Source: Gemmatimonadaceae bacterium (GTDB taxonomy: Bacteria; Gemmatimonadota; Gemmatimonadetes; Gemmatimonadales; Gemmatimonadaceae). Taken from it: a stretch of 6,952 nucleotides of DNA. The DNA lies in the NCBI GenBank assembly GCA_025451425.1, contig JANWKK010000098.1, forward strand, positions 1 to 6,952, given 5' to 3'. The notes below the pieces were generated by a model. The model did no database searches. It was not told where the DNA came from and was given only the letters and a program-made list of their open reading frames with translations. The translations under genes and the position numbers were made by a program. Positions 1 through 6,133 of this stretch are shown here, piece after piece; positions within the stretch are counted from its first letter, which is position 1; every line of letters starts with the position of its first letter.

Positions 1-858
1 CGTGTTGTCAGGACGCACGACACGACCGAAGTTGTACAGGATGTTGCCATCCACCGGCCAGTCCAGCCTTCCGTAGTCCGACGTCTTGATCGAGCTGCTG
101 CCGCGGGCCACCGCACTCACCTTGCTGCTGCCACGCCGGCGCTCGGCTTCGATGTTCGCAATGATGTTGTTCAGTTTCGATTCGCTCTGCTTGACGCGCG
201 CCAGGCGTTGCTGCGTCTTTCTGGAATCCTGTTGTACCCGAACGAGACTTTGCTTGCGCTGTTGCTCCAGCGCCTGCAGTCGAGCATTCTCCTGCGCCTT
301 CTCGAGCCGGTTTTGCTGAACGTCGCTCTGAAGCGATACGAGCTGCCGGCGGCGGCCGCGAATTGTGGTGCGCAGATCGTCCATGCGCTTGACCAGAGAT
401 CGATCGTGTACAGCGATTTCGTGCAAATACTTGTATCGCGCGATCAACTCACCAAACGAATCCGCGGACAACAGTGCCTGAAAGTCGAACAGCGGGCCGC
501 GCTTGTAGATCTCGATCAGCCTGTGATTCAGTACCGCGCGTTTCATCGCGGCTTCGTCCTCCGCGCGGACGAGACTTGTACTGGCTCCCTTTACCTCGTC
601 CGAGATGTAGCCGAGCTGTTTGTCGAGCGATGACACCGCCCGCTGTGTCACATCATGTTGCCGATTGATGTTCGTCAATTCATCGTTGAGCGAGTGCGCG
701 CTGGACTGCAACTTGTTCATGGTCTTCTGCAGATCGGCGCGCTCACGCCTGATCCGCTCCAGCTCCTGGCGATTCTTCTCGAGCTGTGCTTCGGTGTTCT
801 GTGCGTGAGCGAGCATCGGCACCAGCAGAATCGCGGCGAGCGCGATTGCCCGGACCAT
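1..858 (-). CDS. EnvC-like murein hydrolase activator / M23 peptidase (C-terminus outside window)
   Basis: The first 286 residues of an exported protein that acts with FtsEX on septal peptidoglycan. It begins MVRAIALAAILLVPMLAHAQ, a clear Sec signal peptide with probable cleavage after AHA (19/20). Residues about 20-110 and 147-245 are charged heptad-like helices (coiled coil), separated by a helical turn region with LFDFQALLSADSFGELIARY (123-142), the SFxxLxxRxxYL-like element seen in EnvC-family proteins. GRLDWPVDGNILYNFGRV (263-280) marks the start of the LytM/M23 domain. The zinc ligands lie beyond the window edge, so it cannot be said whether this is a catalytically dead activator like E. 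coli EnvC or an active endopeptidase. The ATG overlaps the ftsX stop by one base (TGATG) and there is no Shine-Dalgarno, implying translation coupled to FtsX, its presumed membrane partner. Confidence 0.9.
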   Translation of the reverse strand, partial: MVRAIALAAILLVPMLAHAQNTEAQLEKNRQELERIRRERADLQKTMNKLQSSAHSLNDELTNINRQHDVTQRAVSSLDKQLGYISDEVKGASTSLVRAEDEAAMKRAVLNHRLIEIYKRGPLFDFQALLSADSFGELIARYKYLHEIAVHDRSLVKRMDDLRTTIRGRRRQLVSLQSDVQQNRLEKAQENARLQALEQQRKQSLVRVQQDSRKTQQRLARVKQSESKLNNIIANIEAERRRGSSKVSAVARGSSSIKTSDYGRLDWPVDGNILYNFGRVVRPDNT

Positions 859-1703
859 CACAGCCGGCGCAGTTGCCGTCCCACGGCGAAGGTGCTGCCG
901 AGGAGACCGATCAGAGCGCCGCCAACAACACCGAGTGTCGCGAGGGTAGGATCAAAGAACGCCGTCCGCATGAACGAGTGACTTATGGCCGTACTCGTCG
1001 CCCAGGTAAGCCCGAGCGCGAGCAATCCTCCCATCACGCCCTGAATGAATCCCTCGAGCACGAAGGGAAGCCTGATGAAACCGTTGGTCGCGCCTACGAG
1101 TCGCATGATCGCGATCTCCTTGGCGCGCGCCATGACCATGATCCTGATCGTCGCGCCGATGATAATCACCGCGACTGCCGCAAAGGCGAGGCCGAGGCCC
1201 GTGCCAACGAGAGTCGCGATGGTGCGCAAACGATAGAGCTTCGCGACCCAGTCCTCGCCATATCGAACGTCGTCCACGAAGTCGTACGACTTTACGCGGT
1301 TGGCGACAGCCATCACCGTGGTCGGGTCGCGATATCCCGGCTTCAGCTTGATGTCAAGTGATGCCGGAAGCACGCCTGGCTCGAATACATCGCTGAATTC
1401 GCCGAGTTCCTTGCGCGCGCGAATTAGTGCGTCGTCCTGCGACACATAAGTCACTGAAAGGACTTCGGGAAAAGCATGAATGTCGCCCATCGCCGCGCTG
1501 GACGCTTCGACCGGTGTGCCATCGGCGATGAAGGCGCGGATCTCGACGCGGTTTTCAAGTGCCATCAGTGCGTCGCGGATGTTCACTGCTACCAGACCGA
1601 AGAGTCCGAACGCGAAGAGCGAGAACGCGATCGTGATTACACCGAGTGCGCTCAATAGTGGCGCGCGCCGAAACGCCGAGAATGCCTCGCGTAGCGCCAT
1701 CAT
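858..1703 (-). CDS. ftsX: Cell division permease-like protein FtsX
   Basis: A 281-residue inner-membrane protein, partner of FtsE, which passes the ATPase signal to a murein hydrolase or its activator. Topology as read: short cytoplasmic N-terminus with the family-like REAFSAFRRAP, TM1 about 18-41, extracytoplasmic domain about 45-158, TM2 about 163-188, the conserved cytoplasmic loop MARAKEIAIMRLVGATNGFI (191-210), TM3 about 214-240, and TM4 about 253-276. The loop with KEI-IMRLVGAT is the strongest FtsX signature. The start is ATG at 1703 in an ATGA overlap with ftsE; a second ATG at 1700 (TGATG) is equally possible and changes only one residue. The stop shares a base with the next ATG. The extracytoplasmic domain would be the docking site for the EnvC-like protein encoded immediately after it. 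Confidence 0.95.
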   Translation of the reverse strand: MMALREAFSAFRRAPLLSALGVITIAFSLFAFGLFGLVAVNIRDALMALENRVEIRAFIADGTPVEASSAAMGDIHAFPEVLSVTYVSQDDALIRARKELGEFSDVFEPGVLPASLDIKLKPGYRDPTTVMAVANRVKSYDFVDDVRYGEDWVAKLYRLRTIATLVGTGLGLAFAAVAVIIIGATIRIMVMARAKEIAIMRLVGATNGFIRLPFVLEGFIQGVMGGLLALGLTWATSTAISHSFMRTAFFDPTLATLGVVGGALIGLLGSTFAVGRQLRRL

Positions 1704-2434
1704 ATCGGGTTCTCGTCGTGATGGCTCGGTGGTGCGACGTCTACCAGCTTTTCCGTCGGCGGCGTCTCTGCGCTGTCGAAAACGAGACGGCCGTGATTCA
1801 ACTCGATGGTCCGGAACTCGGTGCGACGAATCAGGTCCAGATCGTGCGTCGCCATGATGACCGCGGTGCCGGCGGTATTGATGTCGCGCAGTAGCTGGAA
1901 GACACCGCGCGTCGCTCGTTCGTCGAGATTCCCCGTAGGCTCATCGGCGATGAGCACGTACGGATCGTTCACCAGCGCGCGCGCGATCGCGACCCGTTGC
2001 TGCTCGCCGCCAGAGAGCTCGCGAGGATACGACGTTCCCTTGGACGCGAGACCGACCTGTGTGAGAACTCGCGCGACGCGCGGCCGTATCATGTCGGATG
2101 GTGTTCCCGTAACCTCGAGTGCAAACGCTATGTTCGCTTCGGCAGTCCGATCCTCGAGCAACCGAAAATCCTGGAAGACGATCCCAAGATGGCGCCGCAC
2201 CATTGAAACTTCCCTGTTTGTCGCCTCGCGCGCGCTCACTCCGCTCACCCATACGTCGCCAGCGGTTGGGCGCTCTTCAAGATAAATGAGTTTCAGGATT
2301 GTGGACTTGCCAGACCCGCTCGGCCCCGTGAGGAATGCGAACTCACCCTTGTGCAGTTGGAACGATGCATGGCTCAGTGCCACGCCGCCGCGCGCATACT
2401 CCTTCGCGACGTTGAGAAACCGGACTAGACTCAA
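1700..2434 (-). CDS. ftsE: Cell division ATP-binding protein FtsE
   Basis: A 244-residue ABC ATPase that pairs with the membrane protein FtsX. ATP hydrolysis in the cytoplasm drives a conformational change in FtsX that activates a periplasmic or surface murein hydrolase. Complete set of motifs: Walker A GPSGSGKST (37-45), Q-loop Q88 in VFQDFRLL, signature LSGGEQQR (140-147), Walker B VLIADEP (160-166) with catalytic E165, D-loop GNLD and H-loop H197 in ATHD. VFQDFRLLEDRT is characteristic of FtsE. The start is TTG: the resulting MSLVRFLNV aligns with the usual FtsE N-terminus (short strand before the conserved K-Y segment), and a GAGGT lies nine bases upstream. The C-terminus has about 20 residues beyond the usual end (PPTEKL through ENPI), acidic and probably flexible. 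It follows the PLP enzyme gene after 7 bases, and its stop overlaps ftsX by four bases. Confidence 0.95.
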   Translation of the reverse strand: MSLVRFLNVAKEYARGGVALSHASFQLHKGEFAFLTGPSGSGKSTILKLIYLEERPTAGDVWVSGVSAREATNREVSMVRRHLGIVFQDFRLLEDRTAEANIAFALEVTGTPSDMIRPRVARVLTQVGLASKGTSYPRELSGGEQQRVAIARALVNDPYVLIADEPTGNLDERATRGVFQLLRDINTAGTAVIMATHDLDLIRRTEFRTIELNHGRLVFDSAETPPTEKLVDVAPPSHHDENPI

Positions 2435-2441
2435 CCTTCCG

Positions 2442-3578
2442 TTACCTCAGCGCCTGCTCGAAGTCAGCGATCAGATCGCCCACGTCCTCGATGCCAACGC
2501 TGAACCGGAGGAAGCCATCCGGAATCCCGATCTCGGCGCGCCCTTCCGGCGTCAATGCAGCATGCGACGTGTACCGCGGTTCGCTCACGAGGGTGTCCAC
2601 GCCACCCAGACTTGGCGCGTGCGTGACGAGCTCGAGTTGCGCAAGGAATCGCTCCGCCGAATCGCCACCGCCGGCAACTTCCACAGCCATCATGCCGCCA
2701 AAACCATCGAGACACTGCTGCGCAATATCGTGATCCGGATGCGACTTGAGCCCAGGATAGTGAACGCGCGCGAACTCCGGGCGCGTCTCGCACCATTCCG
2801 CGAGCTTCAGTGCGTTCTCGTTCTGTCGCCGCACACGGACATCGAGTGTCTTCATCCCGCGCTCGAGCAGCCATACGGCAAACGGATCCGGAGCCTGTCC
2901 CCACACGATCATCTTCCGCCTGACTTCTTCCACGTAGGATGCGGTGCCGATGACCGCGCCGCCGAGGATGTCGTGGTGCCCGTTCAGATACTTGGTCGTG
3001 GAGTGAATGACGACGTCTGCCCCATGTTCGAGCGGCCGAAAATTGATCGGGCTCGCGAAAGTCGAGTCGACCACCAGAGCCACGCCCTCCGCCTTGGCGA
3101 GATTGGCGAGAGAGCTGAGATCCAGCACACGGCAGGTAGGATTGACCGGAGATTCGACGAATATCGCGCGCGTCGTCTGACGAAGCGCCTTGCGCCACAT
3201 CCGCGGCGCGAGCGGATCGATGAGCGTGACCTCGATTCCCATACCCTGGAGCTCTTCCGTGAAGAGCTTGTGCGTGCCGCCGTATATCCACGAGCTGGAG
3301 AGCAGGTGATCGCCCGGGCGCAGAAGTGCGAGCATCGCACACGCCGTCGCCCCCATGCCGCTCGAGAGCGCGACTGCAGCCTCGCCGCCGTCGAGCAGTG
3401 CGAGACGTCGTTCCACCAGCTCGACATTGGGAGTATTGCCATACCGCGCGTATTTCAGCCCTTCCGAGGTGCCAAGAGCCTGAACAAAGCTCACGGATTG
3501 CGTGATTGGCGTGACGACCGGAGACCCGGCGGCCGCGTGCGAAGCGCCGCCGTGAATCGGGATGGTAGACTTTCTCAT
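2442..3578 (-). CDS. Cys/Met metabolism PLP-dependent enzyme (cystathionine gamma-synthase/lyase family)
   Basis: A 378-residue fold-type I PLP enzyme of transsulfuration, acting on cystathionine, an activated homoserine, or methionine/cysteine. Visible features: YARY (43-46) with the Tyr and Arg that reach the neighbouring subunit's phosphate, SSGMGA (72-77) phosphate loop, Y99 in WIYGG stacking on the PLP ring, ESPVNPTCRVLDL, VVDSTF with D171 pairing to the pyridine nitrogen, HSTTKYLNGHHD with K196 as the Schiff-base lysine, and LRFSVGIED with R358 for the substrate carboxylate. All expected catalytic residues are present and the length is normal. ATG at 3578 was chosen because it overlaps the upstream stop (ATGA); the frame runs on to 3668 without family-like sequence. 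Deviations: DSTF for DNTF, and APSLGG where cystathionine gamma-synthase/lyase have ESLGG. The YGGTH segment lacks the active-site Cys of methionine gamma-lyase. Exact substrate is therefore left open. Confidence 0.92.
   Translation of the reverse strand: MRKSTIPIHGGASHAAAGSPVVTPITQSVSFVQALGTSEGLKYARYGNTPNVELVERRLALLDGGEAAVALSSGMGATACAMLALLRPGDHLLSSSWIYGGTHKLFTEELQGMGIEVTLIDPLAPRMWRKALRQTTRAIFVESPVNPTCRVLDLSSLANLAKAEGVALVVDSTFASPINFRPLEHGADVVIHSTTKYLNGHHDILGGAVIGTASYVEEVRRKMIVWGQAPDPFAVWLLERGMKTLDVRVRRQNENALKLAEWCETRPEFARVHYPGLKSHPDHDIAQQCLDGFGGMMAVEVAGGGDSAERFLAQLELVTHAPSLGGVDTLVSEPRYTSHAALTPEGRAEIGIPDGFLRFSVGIEDVGDLIADFEQALR
2444..2448 (-). promoter_or_regulatory. Shine-Dalgarno of ftsE, overlapping the preceding stop codon
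   Basis: GAGGT read on the minus strand, ending nine bases before the ftsE TTG start and containing part of the TAA stop of the PLP enzyme gene. A second purine run, GGAAGG (2435-2440), touches the start codon directly and is too close to act as the usual site. This site supports TTG at 2434 as the ftsE start. It is also the clearest ribosome binding site in the window, matching the only junction without overlapping codons. Confidence 0.6.
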
Positions 3579-3904
3579 GCGTTCGTTCTGTTGGGAGTGT
3601 CGAGGTCGGGCTTGACTACATGTACCGCTTCCGCCGCGAGAATACCCGGTACGTCGCGCAGGGCACAAGCGTGTTGCGGAATCGAATCGTCGATGACAAC
3701 CTCTGCGAGTTGCTGCCCGCGCGCGCCACGAACCCAGGCGAGCTCCCCGTCTGCCAAAAGGCGAAACCGAGCGTCCACGCCTGATAGTCTAACCTGGGGA
3801 CCGCGCTCGGTCTCGCCCTTCCTCGTCGCGACGTATTCGATGACGCGCAACTCCGGCTGGAAAACGCTCTCAGATAGAGCCGGTGACGATCCGAAGAACT
3901 TCAT
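3575..3904 (-). CDS. Conserved-looking small protein of unknown function
   Basis: I do not recognise this 109-residue protein. It appears to be a real gene because its ATG shares a base with the upstream stop (TGATG), its stop overlaps the next ATG by four bases (ATGA), and the neighbouring genes leave no room for another reading. It has no signal peptide or membrane segment. The predicted character is mostly beta: VRLSGVDARFRLL (38-50), GELAWVRGARGQQLAEVVIDD (53-73, short strands with a turn), then RDVPGILAAEAVHVVKPDLD (83-102). The tail after VVKPDLD is polar and probably disordered. The strand-turn-strand portion faintly recalls small beta-barrels such as the C-terminal domain of molybdopterin oxidoreductases, but no cofactor residues are visible and I do not claim homology. 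Its position suggests co-expression with both the STAS pair and the PLP enzyme. Confidence 0.7.
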   Translation of the reverse strand: MKFFGSSPALSESVFQPELRVIEYVATRKGETERGPQVRLSGVDARFRLLADGELAWVRGARGQQLAEVVIDDSIPQHACALRDVPGILAAEAVHVVKPDLDTPNRTNA

Positions 3905-4269
3905 CAGTGTGTAACGGCTATGTACGAGTTGGAGTCGGCGTCATCCGACACAAGCGACATGCCGTGTCGTTCAAGTACCACGTCGATTGCCTCGATGTGC
4001 GACTCGCTGAGGCCGCTGAAGACAAAGGTCGGTGTCCCATTTTCGTGTTGCGTTACGAGCTTTGCCACAATCTCATCCGCGCATGAAAAGTCCATCATTC
4101 CGACTCGTGAGAAGTCGATCACGGTCACGATGCAGTCGCTGGCGGCCTGGATCTCTGCCTCTATATACACACGAACAGCGACGCCGGTCGGTCGCGTAAC
4201 AAGGTTCGAGTAGCTCTCCGAAACGGCGCGGCGAAGGACACTGCTGACGTCGATGTGGTTCTTCATCAT
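3904..4269 (-). CDS. Small STAS-like protein (DUF4325-like), probable partner of the upstream kinase
   Basis: A 121-residue soluble protein. The core strand VTVIDFSRV (48-56) followed by GMMDFSCADEIVAKLV (57-72) resembles the STAS and STAS-like DUF4325 pattern of a hydrophobic strand, a D-x-S loop and an amphipathic helix. Ser62 lines up with the serine phosphorylated in SpoIIAA (the second Ser of its DSSG). The strand PTFVFSGL (80-87) and helix HIEAIDVVLERHG complete an alternating beta-alpha pattern. The start is set by the upstream stop: ATG at 4269 gives an ATGA overlap, and a second ATG at 4266 gives TGATG, so the protein is 121 or 120 residues. The frame stays open to 4413, but that extension is arginine-rich shadow sequence. 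No Shine-Dalgarno is evident, so translation probably depends on the upstream gene. Inferred role: phosphorylatable target of the GHKL kinase. The downstream effector is unknown. Confidence 0.75.
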   Translation of the reverse strand: MMKNHIDVSSVLRRAVSESYSNLVTRPTGVAVRVYIEAEIQAASDCIVTVIDFSRVGMMDFSCADEIVAKLVTQHENGTPTFVFSGLSESHIEAIDVVLERHGMSLVSDDADSNSYIAVTH

Positions 4270-5150
4270 CGGTCGACGCGTTCGGGGATCGTGATCTGCA
4301 CCTGTGACCCTGGAAAGGCGGGAAGATTCTCCTGCAATGGAACGTCCTCGTCCCAAATCGGAACAATGGCGAGACGAGCGGTTCCGCTGCGCACGGCGAA
4401 CTTCCCGTCCCATTTTCCTATAAACCGGCGCACTCCGGCCAGCCCCTGACCGCGGCCAGTGTCCCGAAATCGACTGACGCCGCGCATCACGGCCTCTTCA
4501 AGTGCCATCCCATCGTCCCATCTGTCGGAACGCGGGCGACCCGGTGCGGATTCGAGCGACCTTCGGAAGCCGACGCCTGAATCACACACCGCTATGACGA
4601 GCACGCGGCGGCCACCCAGTCGCTTTTGCCACTTGTAGCTGTTGACGGCCACCCAGCCGCCACTTCCGGCGTGCTCCACGATATTCTGGCACGTCTCCGA
4701 CAACGCCATCGTGAACCGCATCGTCGAGGTCTTGTCCAGTCTCAGCTCATTCACCAGTATCTGCTGCGCTCGCTGCTGCACCTTGTCGACGACAGTGTGT
4801 ACGTCCTCACTCGCGTTGACAGGAGTCACCTCGAGCAGCACGCCCGGGTCGTTCTGTCGTCCGCGTGGGACCGCGCCGATGATTTCATATAGATCAGCGG
4901 CGTACCTGAAAAAGCCGGCGCGCGCCCAGTAGGACGCCGTCTCTTCCAGCTCGGGAACCACGAGGCTCGGCCGCTCCGTCCGGGTCTGCGCCAGAGCGAG
5001 AAGCGCGGTCAGGCCGTACGGCGATGCCCACCGCGAATGTCGCGCGTCGATCAATACCCTGTCGTCGGGCTGGAGCCGCGACAACGGCTCCAGTATCTGC
5101 TCGAACGTGGCGTCATCCAGTGATGGTGGAACAGTGATGACGTTCGTCAC
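4266..5150 (-). CDS. STAS-like domain fused to GHKL (HATPase) kinase, partner-switching type regulator
   Basis: A 294-residue soluble protein with two parts. Residues about 1-95 look STAS/MlaB-like: the strand RVLIDA (31-36), then WASPYGLTALLALA (41-54) where STAS proteins have the phosphorylatable loop and helix, then ELEETASYWARAGF. Residues about 140-290 are a GHKL ATPase related to SpoIIAB/RsbW anti-sigma kinases. The N box is ALSETCQNIVEHA with E152 and N156, the G1 box is CDSGVGF (189-195), and a glycine-rich lid is TGRGQGLAG (231-239). The final strands SGTARLAIV and GSQVQITIP close the fold. The expected activity is ATP binding and serine phosphorylation of a STAS partner; there is no dimerisation/His-box region of a sensor histidine kinase. 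The start is GTG, in a GTGA overlap with the pfkB-family stop, with a GGAG about 13 bases upstream. In the STAS part, Tyr45 stands where the phospho-serine would align. The likely partner is the next gene. Confidence 0.82.
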   Translation of the reverse strand: MTNVITVPPSLDDATFEQILEPLSRLQPDDRVLIDARHSRWASPYGLTALLALAQTRTERPSLVVPELEETASYWARAGFFRYAADLYEIIGAVPRGRQNDPGVLLEVTPVNASEDVHTVVDKVQQRAQQILVNELRLDKTSTMRFTMALSETCQNIVEHAGSGGWVAVNSYKWQKRLGGRRVLVIAVCDSGVGFRRSLESAPGRPRSDRWDDGMALEEAVMRGVSRFRDTGRGQGLAGVRRFIGKWDGKFAVRSGTARLAIVPIWDEDVPLQENLPAFPGSQVQITIPERVDR

Positions 5151-6133
5151 GTTAGCGAGAGTTCTCCGCGGAGGTAGCTCGCGAGGCTCGTGGCCCCGCG
5201 GTGGGTAAGGTTGCGCGACGCCGCTCGCATCGCTGCGTCGATCGCGTCGCCTAACTTATCACCTGCGAGCAGGCGCGCGAAATGGGTGGCGCCCCAGACG
5301 TCGCCACATCCTGTCGGATCAATCGTTCGATTCGCCTCGGGTGCCACTGCCGAAACTCTGGAAGTGCGAATTGCACCGTGCAACGCTCCGGAGTCAGTGA
5401 GCGGCGCTCGACGTATATCGGACAATCGTTCGAATTTCGGTGCGGCGAAATAAACCGCTCCGCGAGGTCCCATAGTCACGTTTATCTCCGACACTCCGGC
5501 GGACATCGCTGTCGCCGCAAGCGCCATCGCATCGGGTGCGAGCAGCGCGAGTTCGTCCTCGTTCACCTGCAGTATGTCGAAGCACTGCATCCACGACCGG
5601 ATGTTCGGAACCATCTGCGGCACGCGATATCCCTCCGGGTCCACGGCGAGCAGCAACGAGTGCATGTCGCAGTACACGACGCCGGAAAAAAATTGCCGGA
5701 TCAGTTGCGCGATCTCGAGATCGACTTCCCAGCCGCTTATGAGATTGATGTACAGCGCATCGATTCCGTTCAGCAACGGCTTGAGTCCAAGCCAGTGCCA
5801 CCCAGGAATCCCGCCCGAGAGCTTTTCCGTTCGTCGTTCGCTGCTCTCGTAACGCAGCGTGACGCGATTATTCGGATACGGCACCTCGATGATCGCGGCA
5901 TCCGGCGCCATGCGCCGCAGCGTGGCGAGATACGCACGGGCGCGCTGCGCATGATCGCTTCCGACCTTGATGAGCGGAACGATCTCCCAATCGTCGCTCA
6001 GTGCGGCATCGAGGCCCGCGAGTGCGTACGTGATGCCGCCCCACTCCTGGATCGGTGCCTGGGCCGGATCGCGACCGTGGATCTCATCCCAAACAAGGGT
6101 GCCGATGACGCCGAGTCGGCGCCGTGCGCCCAT
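5147..6133 (-). CDS. PfkB-family carbohydrate/nucleoside kinase
   Basis: A 328-residue ribokinase-fold kinase that transfers phosphate from ATP to a sugar or nucleoside hydroxyl; the substrate is unknown. The N-terminal GVIGTLVWDEI strand and GGITYALAGL (32-41) match the substrate-binding start of the family. NEDEL (191-195) corresponds to the usual NE-E segment, TMGPRGAVYF (220-229) to the TxGxxG strand, and DPTGCGDVWGA (272-282) to the PfkB signature 2, whose last Asp (D278) is the catalytic base. The signature carries Cys instead of Ala in the usual GAGD, and VWG follows instead of the commoner AF or SF plus G. The length is normal. The ATG overlaps the ROK stop by one base (TGATG) and the stop overlaps the next GTG by four, so translation is probably coupled on both sides. 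The neighbouring ROK kinase suggests a carbohydrate substrate, which is inference only. Confidence 0.9.
   Translation of the reverse strand: MGARRRLGVIGTLVWDEIHGRDPAQAPIQEWGGITYALAGLDAALSDDWEIVPLIKVGSDHAQRARAYLATLRRMAPDAAIIEVPYPNNRVTLRYESSERRTEKLSGGIPGWHWLGLKPLLNGIDALYINLISGWEVDLEIAQLIRQFFSGVVYCDMHSLLLAVDPEGYRVPQMVPNIRSWMQCFDILQVNEDELALLAPDAMALAATAMSAGVSEINVTMGPRGAVYFAAPKFERLSDIRRAPLTDSGALHGAIRTSRVSAVAPEANRTIDPTGCGDVWGATHFARLLAGDKLGDAIDAAMRAASRNLTHRGATSLASYLRGELSLT

Noticed and set aside
86..633. Plus-strand open frames opposite the EnvC-like gene
   Set aside because: Their translations are Leu/Cys/Arg-rich reverse images of the coiled-coil coding sequence, while the minus frame gives a signal peptide, coiled coil and M23 start.
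3579..3668. N-terminal extension of the PLP enzyme to 3668
   Set aside because: The extra 30 residues do not resemble the family, and ATG at 3578 gives the same overlap style as other junctions and the usual enzyme length.
2286..3914. Plus-strand open frame of 542 codons
   Set aside because: It lies antisense to the PLP enzyme gene and its neighbours, its translation is arginine/histidine-rich without any motif, and the minus-strand genes have full catalytic motifs. It is a by-product of GC-rich codon usage.
4160..4200. TATATA-like -10 box on the minus strand inside the STAS-like gene
   Set aside because: The only TTG-type -35 candidate upstream is about 29 bases away, far from 17, and the sequence is coding.
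4270..4413. N-terminal extension of the STAS-like protein to an ATG at 4413
   Set aside because: It would overlap the kinase gene by nearly 150 bases, and the added residues are arginine-rich without family character. The ATG at the kinase stop gives the normal domain boundary.
5681..5700. Possible hairpin/terminator with an A/T tract
   Set aside because: The stem is only CCGG pairing with CCGG around an A-rich loop. On the minus strand the T run is in the loop rather than after the stem, and it lies in the middle of a gene.
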